A DNA stretch of 47,245 nucleotides from assembly GCA_958422185.1 (NCBI GenBank), contig CATZNW010000021.1, positions 1 to 47,245 on the forward strand. The letters run 5' to 3'. Under the pieces are notes generated by a model. That model did no database searches, was not told the origin of the DNA, and was given only the letters and a program-made list of their open reading frames with translations. The stretch comes from an uncultured Clostridium sp. (GTDB lineage: Bacteria > Bacillota > Clostridia > Oscillospirales > Acutalibacteraceae). This document shows, in pieces, positions 1 through 8,009 of this stretch. Position numbers and translations under genes: made by a program. The first letter of the stretch is position 1, and the number at the start of each line of letters is the position of its first letter.

Positions 1-946
1 CTGTGCCCTTAAGGATCTCTTTGTCCCCGGAGATGATATATACCCTGTATCCGTCTGCTGCGGCTACCTTGTTCCATTCCAGATACAGATCCGTTCCCCC
101 GTCTCCTCGTGCATATACGTTAAAGCCGGTGATCTTTCGGCTGCCGCCTATCTCAGAACCCATTGGAAGATACATAAAATCGCAGTCAACACTGCCGCTT
201 ATACCGTCCACTGTTCCGGAACGGGTATACTGCCACATATAGTAGCTGCCGCTGTAATCCGTTTGCGTAGTAAAGTGTGCGAGCCATACTTTGTAATCTT
301 TGGCAAGAGACGCACCGTCTATCTGCTCCATCAAAAATGACTTGCTGGCATAGATGCCCGCCTCATAGCCCGCTTCTTCGATAACGTTGCAGAAAGCCCT
401 TGCATTCGCCGTCATCTGGCTTTTTGTTATCGTTCCGTTATCCCATGCGGAATCCAGTCTGCCCTCATCTTCACCGGCAAACTCATAATCAAAAAATACG
501 GGCAGCTGAAGATTGTATCCCTTGATAATCTCAAGCGTTTTGTTCGCTTCTGCTCTTGCCTCGCTCTCCGTAAGCGCCTGAGAATACCAGTAAACACCAA
601 CGGGCAGTCCCGCGCTCTGCGCACCCTCAATATTCTGAGCGGCAACAGTATCCGCGTTTATGGAGTGCCTTGACTTGGTGTAACCCGTAAATCCGGCACG
701 GATAACGGCGTACTCAATGCCGTCACTCTTAACGCGCTGCCAGTTGATGTCATATCCGTTGTGTGCGGAGACATCAATGCCGTTGTGCCTGTCATATCCA
801 TCAAAACGCGAACTGTGGGTATACGTTTTGTTTGTGTACGGCGAAACGCTTGTTGAAAGAGCTGACGCCGTAAACGGGAAAGAAAGCACCATGATTGCGG
901 CAAGTATGTATGCCGCAGCCGCTCTGATTCCTCTTTTTGTGAACAT
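1..946 (-). CDS. GH25 lysozyme with signal peptide and fibronectin-like C-terminus (3' end cut by window)
   Basis: Secreted muramidase-type hydrolase of glycoside hydrolase family 25, expected to cut peptidoglycan glycan strands outside the cell. It starts at ATG 946 behind AAAGGAAGG. The N-terminus is a clear signal peptide (basic MFTKRG, hydrophobic run, TASA cleavage region). GH25 landmarks follow: GIDVSAHNG near residue 53, VIRAGFTGY, GVYWYSQA, the catalytic-type FFDYEF, AGIYAS, KVWLAHF and MWQYTRSG. After the catalytic domain a fibronectin-III-like segment begins (ITGFNVYARG, LYLEWNK, ADGYRVYI) and runs off the left edge, so the true C-terminus is unseen. It lies 19 bases downstream of a second GH25 gene on the same strand, and the two share most motifs, which points to tandem duplication. 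Family assignment is firm; the substrate (own wall or a competitor's) is not. Confidence 0.9.
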   Translation of the reverse strand, partial: MFTKRGIRAAAAYILAAIMVLSFPFTASALSTSVSPYTNKTYTHSSRFDGYDRHNGIDVSAHNGYDINWQRVKSDGIEYAVIRAGFTGYTKSRHSINADTVAAQNIEGAQSAGLPVGVYWYSQALTESEARAEANKTLEIIKGYNLQLPVFFDYEFAGEDEGRLDSAWDNGTITKSQMTANARAFCNVIEEAGYEAGIYASKSFLMEQIDGASLAKDYKVWLAHFTTQTDYSGSYYMWQYTRSGTVDGISGSVDCDFMYLPMGSEIGGSRKITGFNVYARGDGGTDLYLEWNKVAAADGYRVYIISGDKEILKGT

Positions 947-965
947 AAAATCCTTCCTTTCGGTC

Positions 966-1763
966 TTAGCCGTTTATAAACCAATAGTTCATATCCACGC
1001 TCCTGCTGTTGACGCCGTCACAGGAACCGCTTTTTGTATACTGCCAGATATCATATGCGCCAAGATAAGTGACAGTTTTGTTGTAATCAGCAACCCAGAT
1101 ATACAGATCGCCCGCAAGCTGAGCAGTGCTTATATGAAGGCTGAACATGGAAGACGAGGAATACACGCCTGCGTAATTTCCGCTGCGCGTTATCCTTTCA
1201 CAAAAGGCATTTATTATCTCCGCCGCCGCAGAAGAGGAAAGCCCTGCTTCGTAAAGCCTGCCCGTAAGCTCCCCGCTGCTGCCGTGTGCGTATTCATAAT
1301 CAATAAATACCGGCAGTTCAACATCATAACCTTTAATAAGATCCAGCACGAATTCAGCTTCTTCCCGCGCCTCCTCAGGGGTTACCGCCTGAGAATAGAA
1401 ATAAACTCCCGCCGGGATACCGGCATCGTTCGCTCCGCTGAGATTGGCGCTGAATTCAGTATCCTCAACGATTGCTCCCGTACCGTAGCCTCTGTAACCC
1501 GCTCTGATTATAGCAAAATCCGCAGAATTTGCAACCGACTGCCAGTTTACCTGCCCGTTATGGCTTGAAACATCTATTCCTTCAACATATTCTGCATCCG
1601 TTTCAAATAAGACAGGTTTGCTCTCGCCCGGCAGGGCGGAGATAATCACCGCCGCACATAGGACCGCAATGATCGCCAGCGCAGCCGCAGTCAAAACGGT
1701 TTTTGCTTTTTTTGTTTTTAAAAATTTTAGGCTGAATGTTTTTATATGTACATTTTTGCTCAT
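966..1763 (-). CDS. Membrane-anchored GH25 lysozyme family protein
   Basis: Glycoside hydrolase family 25 protein, about 265 residues. I place the start at ATG 1763, whose ATGA overlaps the birA stop by four bases (translational coupling); an upstream start at 1805 would overlap birA by 46 bases and is less likely. Residues about 20-45 form one hydrophobic segment (VLTAAALAIIAVLCAAVIISAL) after a Lys-rich stretch, so it is an N-terminal membrane anchor or uncleaved signal. The catalytic domain follows with GIDVSSHNG, IIRAGYRGYG, GVYFYSQAVT, the acidic pair in FIDYEYA, GVYSSSS, IWVADYN and IWQYTKSG. Unlike its neighbour it stops at the end of the catalytic domain (VDMNYWFING). It probably acts on wall peptidoglycan near the membrane. 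Being coupled to birA is a position fact and gives no clear functional link. Confidence 0.9.
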   Translation of the reverse strand: MSKNVHIKTFSLKFLKTKKAKTVLTAAALAIIAVLCAAVIISALPGESKPVLFETDAEYVEGIDVSSHNGQVNWQSVANSADFAIIRAGYRGYGTGAIVEDTEFSANLSGANDAGIPAGVYFYSQAVTPEEAREEAEFVLDLIKGYDVELPVFIDYEYAHGSSGELTGRLYEAGLSSSAAAEIINAFCERITRSGNYAGVYSSSSMFSLHISTAQLAGDLYIWVADYNKTVTYLGAYDIWQYTKSGSCDGVNSRSVDMNYWFING

Positions 1764-2701
1764 ATTTTTCTTATGCTTATCTCGCCGCTTCTGAGCGTTC
1801 TGCACTCTCCGTCCGGCAAAACGATCTCAAGTCCGCCGCGGTCGTCTATACCAACTGCTTTTGCGATCTGTGAAACGCCGTGTTCAGTGAATCTTATCTC
1901 TTTTCCGGTCACGATGCTCCGGCTTCTGTAATCATCTATAAAATCAGCATAACTGCTGTTCACGATCTTCAGCAACTCATCGCACACAGCGGCAATCAGC
2001 CTTGCCCTGCCTATACCGGCGCCCAAACAGCCGCCGTTTTCAACATCCGCAGGGAAATCGGCAGTGCTTATATTGATCCCTATTCCTATAACAACGGAAG
2101 AGACCGTAGCGCTTTCAAAATCCGCAACTGCCTCCGTCAAAATACCGCAGATCTTTTTGCCGTTCAGATAAACGTCATTCACCCATTTAATACCCGGCCG
2201 TTTATCGCTTGTTTTTTCTATTGCGCGGCAAACGGCAACGGCTGCCGCCGTCGTTGACGAGACCGCGTTCTGAAGCGGCGCGCCCGGATGAACGACAAGA
2301 CTCATGTAAACGCCTGTTCCGCGGGGCGAATAAAAGGACTTGCCCTGCCTGCCCCGTCCTGCGGTCTGCTGAGCGGAAGCGACAAGGAAGATCCCCGTCT
2401 CGCCGCGGGAAATCAGCATTTTGGCGTAATTGTTGGTTGAATCCACACTTTCAAGATAAAATGTTTTTATTTTGTTTTCGGAAAAGCGCAGGATCTCCTC
2501 TGCATTCAGAACATCAGCGTCGCCGCAGAGGCGATAGCCCTTTTTTGTATGCGCCTCAATAGGGTACCCCTCGCTTCTCAGCGAATTTACGGCTTTCCAA
2601 ACTGCCGCGCGGCTTTTGTCCAATTCGCGCGCAAGGCTTTCGCCGCTTACATAACCGCCGTTTTCACGCAGTCTTAAAAGTATATCGCTTTTAAGGTTCA
2701 A
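1760..2701 (-). CDS. birA: Bifunctional biotin-protein ligase / biotin operon repressor
   Basis: BirA joins biotin to the acceptor lysine of biotin-dependent enzymes through biotinyl-AMP, and the long form also represses biotin genes. The N-terminal winged helix is present (SDILLRLRENGGYVSGESLA, RAAVWKAVNSLR, EAHTKKGYRL). The ligase core shows STNNYAK, the biotinyl-AMP loop GRGRQGKSF, GVYMSLVV, IKWVNDVYLNGKKICGILTE and GIGINIS, and ends with a small SH3-like domain. The start is ambiguous: GTG 2719 is open, but a TTGAAT-17-TATAAT promoter places the transcript start at about 2718. I therefore prefer TTG 2701, which follows GGGCGGTG and gives a typical BirA N-terminus (NLKSDILLRLRENGG). The downstream GH25 gene overlaps by four bases. 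Confidence 0.93.
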   Translation of the reverse strand: MNLKSDILLRLRENGGYVSGESLARELDKSRAAVWKAVNSLRSEGYPIEAHTKKGYRLCGDADVLNAEEILRFSENKIKTFYLESVDSTNNYAKMLISRGETGIFLVASAQQTAGRGRQGKSFYSPRGTGVYMSLVVHPGAPLQNAVSSTTAAAVAVCRAIEKTSDKRPGIKWVNDVYLNGKKICGILTEAVADFESATVSSVVIGIGINISTADFPADVENGGCLGAGIGRARLIAAVCDELLKIVNSSYADFIDDYRSRSIVTGKEIRFTEHGVSQIAKAVGIDDRGGLEIVLPDGECRTLRSGEISIRKI

Positions 2702-2724
2702 GTCATCACCGCCCTGCACGAAGT

Positions 2725-2753
2725 ATTATACAATAATACGCCGCATCATTCAA
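2725..2753 (-). promoter_or_regulatory. birA promoter
   Basis: On the minus strand TTGAAT and TATAAT are separated by 17 bases. The expected start of transcription, about 2718, falls inside the GTG codon at 2719, which argues for initiation of translation at TTG 2701. Confidence 0.6.
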
Positions 2754-2960
2754 GGAGGGTAATTTTAACCTTTTTCAAATCATCCCCGGGAAACCATGCA
2801 GCCAAGGGACTTTTGCGGTTTTTAAAAGAAAGAAAAATTTTTTGTCTGTGATCCGTTTGGGCAAAAATACATGGATTTTTGCAAGATCAGTCACGGGAGA
2901 TTCAGAAATTCTTGAAAAACTTTCCGAAACATCGAAAATTTGCTTTTTAAGCAAACACAT

Positions 2961-2987
2961 AAAAAAGCGGCGCAAAACGCGCCGCTT
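2961..2987 (-). terminator. Intrinsic terminator after the degV-family gene
   Basis: Nine-base perfect stem (AAGCGGCGC / GCGCCGCTT) with a five-base loop, followed by a U-run on the minus strand. It sits 16 bases past the DegV-family stop codon. The 220 bases between this and birA hold no supportable gene. Confidence 0.85.
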
Positions 2988-3002
2988 CGGTTAAAATGAC
3001 TC

Positions 3003-3854
3003 CTATTTTCTCATATAAAACACCGCAAAAGTTTTTGGCCCGCAATGGGATGAAATTGTGCAGCCCGCATCCGCCGTAACAATCTCCCCGAAATCTGCCT
3101 TTCCGCTTGCAACGCCCCTTGCAAACGCAGTGATCTCGCCCGGAACGCCTCCGGAATTTGCAATGATGATCCGGTCCGTATCCATTTTTGATGCGTTAAG
3201 AAATGTATCGTTTACATACTGCCTGTAAACATTATCGATCTTGCCACGGTACTTTTTAACAACATCCATGGTTCCTGTTGCCGGGTCAACGCCGATAACC
3301 GGTTTTATGCCAAGCACGTTCGCGCCGAATTTCGCGACCGCGCTGCATCTTCCGCCCTTATACAGATAAACAAGATTATCCAGCACAAAAGTGGAATGTA
3401 TTTTATTGACCAGGGACTGAAGACGGTTTGAGATCTTCGTGGCCTCAAAGCCTTTATCCCTAAGATCGCAGGCCTTCAACACCAGGAGCCCCATGCCTCC
3501 GCACAAGTTCCTAGAATCCACAACATAAACATTATTAAAATCCCGCGCCGCTGCAGAAGCGTTCTGATAGCTTGAAGAAACCGCGCTGGACAAACTTATA
3601 TGAACAACACTGTCTCCCTGCTGCACCGCACTGCTGAACACCTCATAATACACCGCCGGAGGAACCGCCGCCGTCTTGGGCATCTCTCCTGTTTTTGAAA
3701 CATGGCTGTAAATATCATCCCGCGTGATCTCCTCGCCGTCCAGATAGGATTCGCTGCCAAGCAATATTGAAAGCGGCGTTATCTTTATATTTCTTGATTC
3801 GATTATGTCTTTCGGCAGATCACAGGTGGAATCCGCCGTAATTACAACGCTCAT
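3003..3854 (-). CDS. DegV family fatty-acid-binding protein
   Basis: Two-domain DegV/FakB-type protein that binds a single fatty acid; in Firmicutes FakB proteins hand exogenous fatty acids to the kinase FakA for phosphorylation. The sequence opens with VVITADSTCDLP, the family's signature strand and loop, and continues with ITPLSILLG, YLDGEEITRDDIY, KTAAVPPAVYYEVF and VHISLSSAVSSSYQNA (lipid-contacting serines). FVLDNLVYLYKGGRC is the conserved second signature, followed by LGIKPVIGVD and the terminal TISSHCGPKTFAVFY. Length (about 283 residues) is normal. The start is taken at ATG 3854 behind AGGAGCAGC; an upstream ATG at 3887 lacks such a site. No fakA is present in the window, so the partner is elsewhere. 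Confidence 0.92.
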   Translation of the reverse strand: MSVVITADSTCDLPKDIIESRNIKITPLSILLGSESYLDGEEITRDDIYSHVSKTGEMPKTAAVPPAVYYEVFSSAVQQGDSVVHISLSSAVSSSYQNASAAARDFNNVYVVDSRNLCGGMGLLVLKACDLRDKGFEATKISNRLQSLVNKIHSTFVLDNLVYLYKGGRCSAVAKFGANVLGIKPVIGVDPATGTMDVVKKYRGKIDNVYRQYVNDTFLNASKMDTDRIIIANSGGVPGEITAFARGVASGKADFGEIVTADAGCTISSHCGPKTFAVFYMRK

Positions 3855-3977
3855 TACCGCTGCTCCTTTGCAGATATTAATGCGCATTATACCACAGGAT
3901 CGTTAAAACTTCAACAAATACGCTTTATTATGATACCCATTTTATAAAAAATTAAGATTTTTAATTCGTATGATGAT

Positions 3978-4868
3978 CTATCTTTGCGGATCAGGAGCTT
4001 CAATACTGCTCTGCGCTTCAAAAACAACGCTTCTTGCCGCAATGCTGAAATCGCCGTCAGAAATACCGATTCCGCTTAAAATTGAACCGATAAGCTGTTC
4101 TTCGCCGTCACTGTAAACAGCATAAACATCAATATGCACCGTAGCCGTTGCCGTTTCCGGATCAAATTCAATCACTGCCGGGGCTGTTTTCATAGAACTT
4201 AAGGTCTTGTAGCTGCCGTCCTCATTCCGTGGAACATAAACATATTCAGCAGTCTGTTCACCGGTCACAAGACCGGTTTCGCTGTCCAGCGGAACGCTTT
4301 CCTCACTGTAATTCATAAAGTACTGCAGAAGATTGGGGTACGCCTGCGGCTGATTCAGGTTGCATACTACCGAATCGAAGAAAAGGGCTTCCCAAGCCCG
4401 GGAGTTTGTATAATTCACGTCATAAACCGTCTCGTTGTCTTCATTTTGGGCCGTTAAAACATACAACCCGTAAAACTGACGCAGCGCAGCCTCGTCTTCA
4501 TCTTCCAGATCCGTTATAACAATATCGTTCCGGCCGTCACCGCCGAAATCAGTAAGATAAACACTTGTTTCAAGGCTGCCGAAATTCTGGTTCCAATCGG
4601 AAAACTCCGTTTCGTTTTCGCCGTTTGCAACAATCACATAATCCCCGTCAGTGTAAACGGAAATATTGCCGCTCTGAGCAACAAGCGTTCTGCGCCCGGT
4701 CTTCTGAGGCATGCCGGCGCCCACGGAATAACTTGTATCCTCCTGCACCGCTTCCTCCAAATCCGGTTTATATACATTATTATAATAAACCGCCCCCGCA
4801 GCTATCAGCAGGGCAAGCAGTACCGTAAGCGCAGCTACGGCCTTGCCCGAAGGTCTCTCACTTCTCAT
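3978..4868 (-). CDS. Membrane-anchored extracytoplasmic protein of unknown function
   Basis: I do not recognise a named family. The protein (about 296 residues) has a short basic N-terminus (MRSERPSGK), one membrane segment (AVAALTVLLALLIAAGAVYY) and then a soluble, acidic domain that should face outward. Residues near 85-120 (SVYLTDFGGDGRNDIVITDLEDEDE) resemble a calcium-binding VCBS/FG-GAP-type loop, suggesting a beta-propeller or beta-sandwich fold. The start is ATG 4868 behind AAGGAC; it lies four bases beyond the stop of the HAD gene, so the two are probably one operon. The C-terminal third (ATATVHIDVYAVYSDGEEQLIG) looks like a beta-rich domain. Function unknown. Confidence 0.75.
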   Translation of the reverse strand: MRSERPSGKAVAALTVLLALLIAAGAVYYNNVYKPDLEEAVQEDTSYSVGAGMPQKTGRRTLVAQSGNISVYTDGDYVIVANGENETEFSDWNQNFGSLETSVYLTDFGGDGRNDIVITDLEDEDEAALRQFYGLYVLTAQNEDNETVYDVNYTNSRAWEALFFDSVVCNLNQPQAYPNLLQYFMNYSEESVPLDSETGLVTGEQTAEYVYVPRNEDGSYKTLSSMKTAPAVIEFDPETATATVHIDVYAVYSDGEEQLIGSILSGIGISDGDFSIAARSVVFEAQSSIEAPDPQR

Positions 4869-4872
4869 CAAA

Positions 4873-5463
4873 TCAGTCCTTATACTTCTCTGCGTATGTA
4901 AATGCAACTCGCCTACCGTGCTCTATATGATAGCAGGTTCCGGCGGCAAGCGAAAAAATATATTTATCATGCCTGTAAGAATCGGAATATACATCCATGA
5001 CCTTTATATTATCTTTTCCGAATTTTTCATAAAGGCGGCGCACCTTTTCTTCTCCACGGCAGTTTTCGCCTACTATTGCACCGGTCTTTTCGCTGTGATG
5101 TGTGCAGATAAGGTAGTCGAACTTTGCCCTTTCGGCAATCTCATCAAGCAAGAAATCCGGCGATGCGCTGATGATAACTCCGGGGCGCTTTCTTTCAAAA
5201 AACCATGGAAAGATCTGCTTTTCATGCCTGTTCCAGAATCCGTTTACCGCTTTTTTCAGCGGGATCATGGGCGTAAACATAAAACAGATTTTCTTAAAAG
5301 CCGTAAAACTTATGATCTTGCATACCGTAAGCAGCAGCGCCGCAACGATAGCGGGGGTCATTATAATTATCCAGGGATAGTGCAAAAGGCAGTATCCCAC
5401 AAAAAGCGAACCGCTGTCAAACGGCACAAGCGTTTTGTCAAAATCGTAAATATCAATTTCCAA
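4873..5463 (-). CDS. HAD-IB family phosphatase with a predicted membrane helix
   Basis: Haloacid-dehalogenase-type hydrolase of the phosphoserine-phosphatase-like IB group. Motif I is IYDFDKTLVPFDSGS (nucleophile and acid/base Asp), motif II is VIISASP, and motif III/IV is KVMDVYSDSYRHD. Between motifs I and II lies a hydrophobic stretch (WIIIMTPAIVAALLLTVCKII), so the cap is probably membrane-associated. The substrate cannot be told; relatives act on phosphoserine, lysophospholipids or polyprenyl phosphates. Start: TTG 5463 follows the dCMP deaminase stop by one base with GGAG ten bases upstream; TTG 5484 is the alternative. It forms an operon with the deaminase upstream and the membrane protein downstream. 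Confidence 0.85.
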   Translation of the reverse strand: MEIDIYDFDKTLVPFDSGSLFVGYCLLHYPWIIIMTPAIVAALLLTVCKIISFTAFKKICFMFTPMIPLKKAVNGFWNRHEKQIFPWFFERKRPGVIISASPDFLLDEIAERAKFDYLICTHHSEKTGAIVGENCRGEEKVRRLYEKFGKDNIKVMDVYSDSYRHDKYIFSLAAGTCYHIEHGRRVAFTYAEKYKD

Positions 5464-5464
5464 A

Positions 5465-5962
5465 TCAAATTTTCTCCGCTTCAAAATCTATCTCAATTTT
5501 TTTGCCGCTTTCAAATTTTGTAAGTTTAACTCCGGCGGCAGCCAGCATTCTTCTGCTTGCGCGGTTATTATCGGTATCTGCATATTTATCGCTTATGTAA
5601 ATGATCTCTTTTATCCCCGCCTGAATAATTGCCTTCGCGCATTCATTGCAGGGAAAAAGCGCAACATAGATCCTGGATCCCTTCACACCGATTCCGTTTG
5701 AATTAAGAATAGCATTCAGTTCAGCGTGGCATACGAACGGATATTTTGTGTCATTCTGATTATCTGCCTTGCGTTCCCACGGAAACACCTCGTCTGAGCA
5801 TCCCCTCGGAAAACCGTTGTAGCCTACGCTTACGATCCTGTTGTCATCGTTAACTATACAGGCACCTACCTGCGTGTTCGGATCCTTGCTGCGCATTGCC
5901 GAAAGCAGCGCCACGCCCATAAAGTATTCATCCCACGAAATATAATCTTCTCTTTTCGCCAC
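5465..5962 (-). CDS. Deoxycytidylate (dCMP) deaminase family protein
   Basis: Zinc-dependent dCMP deaminase that converts dCMP to dUMP, a precursor for thymidylate; the ComEB branch of Firmicutes belongs to the same family. The zinc site is visible as CHAELNAI (His and catalytic Glu) and PCNECAKAI (two Cys). Other family marks are WDEYFMGVALLSAMRSKDPNTQVGA at the N-terminus and VGYNGFPRGCSD. At 165 residues it has the normal length. A C-terminal tail (KLTKFESGKKIEIDFEAEKI) is unremarkable. It overlaps or abuts the HAD gene downstream, so they share a transcript. Confidence 0.93.
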   Translation of the reverse strand: MAKREDYISWDEYFMGVALLSAMRSKDPNTQVGACIVNDDNRIVSVGYNGFPRGCSDEVFPWERKADNQNDTKYPFVCHAELNAILNSNGIGVKGSRIYVALFPCNECAKAIIQAGIKEIIYISDKYADTDNNRASRRMLAAAGVKLTKFESGKKIEIDFEAEKI

Positions 5963-5996
5963 TCAAAACACCCTTTCAACTCTCAGATATTCAAAT

Positions 5997-6020
5997 AAGC
6001 CGCACCCTCGGGCGCGGCTT
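5997..6020 (-). terminator. Terminator after mrp
   Basis: Stem AAGCCGC / GCGGCTT with an inner CCC/GGG extension, nine bases past the Mrp stop on the minus strand and between two minus-strand genes. The U-run is short, so termination may be partial. Confidence 0.6.
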
Positions 6021-6028
6021 TATTGCGG

Positions 6029-6853
6029 TCATTTTCCCTCAAGCGCGCTTACAAATTCATCAAGTTCGCTCAGGTGAACTTCTTCCACTCTGCCCATATC
6101 AACAAGGCGGTTGATATGCGGATCGATCGGAAGTTTTGCAAGCACGGGAAGGCCAAGCTCCCCGGCCGTTTCATCTATCTTTGACTGACCGAAGATATCA
6201 TGCTTTTTTCCGCAGTCCGGGCAGACAAAATAGCTCATATTTTCAACAAGGCCAAGAACGGGTATGTTCATAAGCTTTGCCATATTGAACGCCTTGTTCA
6301 CGATCATTTTTACAAGATCCTGAGGCGTGGAAACGATAACAATACCGTCCACGGGCAGACTCTGAAAAACAGTGAGCGCAACATCACCCGTTCCGGGAGG
6401 CATATCCACAAAAAGGTAATCCAGTTCGCCCCAGCGAACTTCGGTCCAAAACTGCTCTACGACTCCGCTGATGACGGGCCCCCGCCATACTACCGGTGAT
6501 TCTTCGTTTTCAAGCAGCATATTGATGCTCATTACCTTTATACCGTTTTCTGTTATATTAGGGAGCAGGCATTCGCTGTCCTGCCTTGCCCGCTGCGAAA
6601 CACCAAACGATTTGGGGACAGACGGACCGGTTATATCTGCGTCCAGCACGCCGACTTTAAGTCCGGCTTTTGCGCAGGCGGAAGCAAGAAGACAGGTGAC
6701 GAGACTTTTCCCGACTCCGCCTTTGCCGCTTACAACACCGATAACTTTTTTGATATCAGAATACTTATTCATCGGCTTCAGGAAACTTTGCGGCTCTTTC
6801 CTTTCGCCGCAGTTCTGCGCGCATGAAGAGCAGTCATGACTGCATTCTGCCAT
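6029..6853 (-). CDS. mrp: Mrp/ApbC family iron-sulfur cluster carrier ATPase
   Basis: Cytosolic P-loop ATPase of the Mrp/Nbp35 family that binds and transfers iron-sulfur clusters to apoproteins. The deviant Walker A GKGGVGKS is at about residues 43-50, followed by VGVLDADITGPSVP (family signature), WRGPVISG, DYLFVDMPPGTGD (Walker B) and TPQDL. The cluster-binding CxxC is FVCPDCGKK near residue 214. An N-terminal cysteine-rich stretch (C4, C8, C11, C15) recalls Nbp35-type proteins rather than the short bacterial form. Start is ATG 6853. Length (274) is normal for Firmicutes. It is followed by a terminator. Confidence 0.93.
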   Translation of the reverse strand: MAECSHDCSSCAQNCGERKEPQSFLKPMNKYSDIKKVIGVVSGKGGVGKSLVTCLLASACAKAGLKVGVLDADITGPSVPKSFGVSQRARQDSECLLPNITENGIKVMSINMLLENEESPVVWRGPVISGVVEQFWTEVRWGELDYLFVDMPPGTGDVALTVFQSLPVDGIVIVSTPQDLVKMIVNKAFNMAKLMNIPVLGLVENMSYFVCPDCGKKHDIFGQSKIDETAGELGLPVLAKLPIDPHINRLVDMGRVEEVHLSELDEFVSALEGK

Positions 6854-6928
6854 TTAAAACATCTCCGTAACAAAAATTATATATATTATAAACCGTTTTA
6901 GGGATTATATCATATAAGGCTTCGTTAA

Positions 6929-7522
6929 TCAATAGCCGTAATTTCTTATAAGGGAAACTACTTTTCCGAGCACAGCGGCCTCTTTAACGATGATCGGATC
7001 GTAGTCGTCGTTTTCAGGCTGAAGACGAAACGCGCCTTTTTCTTTGTAAAAACGCTTAACGGTTGCCTCTTCGCCTATAAGGGCAACAACGATATCTCCG
7101 TTTTCCGCAACAGGGGTGCGGCGCACAACGATAATATCCCCGTCCATAATATGGGCTTTGATCATGGAATCGCCGCGCACATGAAGAGCAAAATATTCTC
7201 CGTTTTTATCTACCGCAGCAGGGATATACTCCTCGATCTGCTCCTGCGCAAGAATAGGCATTCCGGCAGTTACCGTGCCGAGCAGCGGAACGGAAACGGA
7301 TCTTGCGCTGCCCCCGGTCAGACGTATAGTGCGTTTCAGATTCGGATCTCTTTCTATATATCCGGCCTTTTCGAGCGCGTTCAGGTTATACTGAACGGTT
7401 GAGGTCGAACGCAAGCCAACTGCCTGCCCGATCTCACGCACGGACGGCGCTACCTCTCTTTCCTCGATAACGCGCTGTATATAATCCAGAACCGCCTGCT
7501 GGGTTTTGTTTATTTTATTCAT
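6929..7522 (-). CDS. lexA: LexA SOS repressor
   Basis: Transcriptional repressor of the SOS regulon that self-cleaves when RecA filaments form on damaged DNA. From ATG 7522 (behind GGTGAG) the protein is 197 residues. The N-terminal winged helix carries VREIGQAVGLRSTSTVQYNL. The cleavage site is Ala86-Gly87 (VTAGMP), the catalytic Ser is 119 in GDSMIKAHI, and the catalytic Lys is 156 in TVKRFYK, all intact. It has its own consensus promoter with an overlapping LexA-like operator, so autorepression is expected. It is divergent from the tRNA operon. Confidence 0.96.
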   Translation of the reverse strand: MNKINKTQQAVLDYIQRVIEEREVAPSVREIGQAVGLRSTSTVQYNLNALEKAGYIERDPNLKRTIRLTGGSARSVSVPLLGTVTAGMPILAQEQIEEYIPAAVDKNGEYFALHVRGDSMIKAHIMDGDIIVVRRTPVAENGDIVVALIGEEATVKRFYKEKGAFRLQPENDDYDPIIVKEAAVLGKVVSLIRNYGY

Positions 7523-7580
7523 AACACTCACCGCTGTCTGCATAATTTACTGATTTTGTTTAACGGATACAGCTGTTTTC

Positions 7581-7619
7581 ATTGTAACATGAACCGTTAT
7601 AAAAGTCAAACATATGTAC
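7581..7619 (-). promoter_or_regulatory. lexA promoter with LexA-like operator
   Basis: Minus strand: TTGACT-17-TACAAT (7604-7609 and 7581-7586). The palindrome-like GTACATATGTTT (7608-7619) overlaps the upstream edge of the -35 box and matches seven of eight fixed bases of a GAAC-N4-GTTT Clostridia-type SOS box. Autoregulation by LexA is inferred. Confidence 0.65.
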
Positions 7620-7645
7620 TATTTTAAACCATTTTAAAAAAAGTG

Positions 7646-7674
7646 TTGACAAAACCTTTTCAATATAATATAAT
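7646..7674 (+). promoter_or_regulatory. tRNA operon promoter
   Basis: Perfect consensus TTGACA-17-TATAAT, 31 bases before the first tRNA. A second TATAAT lies five bases upstream of the one used. Confidence 0.85.
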
Positions 7675-7704
7675 CTACCTTGCTTGAAATCAGCTTTGTT
7701 ATAC

Positions 7705-7781
7705 GGCTTTATAGCTCAGTTGGCTAGAGCATGCGGTTCATACCCGCAGTGTCACTGGTTCGAATCCAGTTAAAGCCACCA
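7705..7781 (+). tRNA. tRNA-Met (anticodon CAT, elongator type)
   Basis: Cloverleaf with acceptor GGCTTTA / TAAAGCC, anticodon stem TGCGG / CCGCA around loop TTCATAC, T-loop GGTTCGAATCC and encoded CCA. A paired first base (G1-C72) argues against the initiator tRNA. A lysidine-type tRNA-Ile also has CAT, but the anticodon arm matches elongator Met. Confidence 0.93.
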
Positions 7782-7783
7782 AC

Positions 7784-7858
7784 GGCCCGGTGGTCAAGAG
7801 GTTAAGACACCGCCCTTTCACGGCGGTAACACGAGTTCAATTCTCGTCCGGGTCACCA
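7784..7858 (+). tRNA. tRNA-Glu (anticodon TTC)
   Basis: Acceptor GGCCCGG / CCGGGTC, anticodon stem CCGCC / GGCGG with loop CTTTCAC giving TTC, T-arm ACGAG TTCAATT CTCGT, and CCA encoded. Two bases separate it from tRNA-Met, so both are cut from one transcript. Confidence 0.95.
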
Positions 7859-7861
7859 TAT

Positions 7862-7894
7862 ATCCGCCAGAACTTGGGTTTTGGCGGATTTTTT
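7862..7894 (+). terminator. tRNA operon terminator
   Basis: Eight-base stem ATCCGCCA / TGGCGGAT with a 12-base loop and six Ts, three bases after tRNA-Glu. Confidence 0.9.
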
Positions 7895-8009
7895 GTTATG
7901 CGGCTGCACAGCATAAGATCTTTCAGGCTTTTCCGGCAACTTTTATTATAAAACTGCTGCGGCTGAACAAAATATCCATTGTAATACAAAAGCACAAAGG
8001 CGGTTGATC

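Noticed and set aside
717..1568. 283-codon plus-strand open frame opposite the GH25 genes
   Set aside because: It is antisense to two clear GH25 genes, has no ribosome site and no recognisable motif.
2775..2975. 66-codon minus-strand frame between birA and the DegV gene
   Set aside because: It starts inside the DegV gene's terminator, lacks a ribosome site and has no family features.
7705..7781. Lysidine-type tRNA-Ile (also CAT anticodon)
   Set aside because: The anticodon stem and acceptor match elongator tRNA-Met better; deciding fully would need a tRNA model search.
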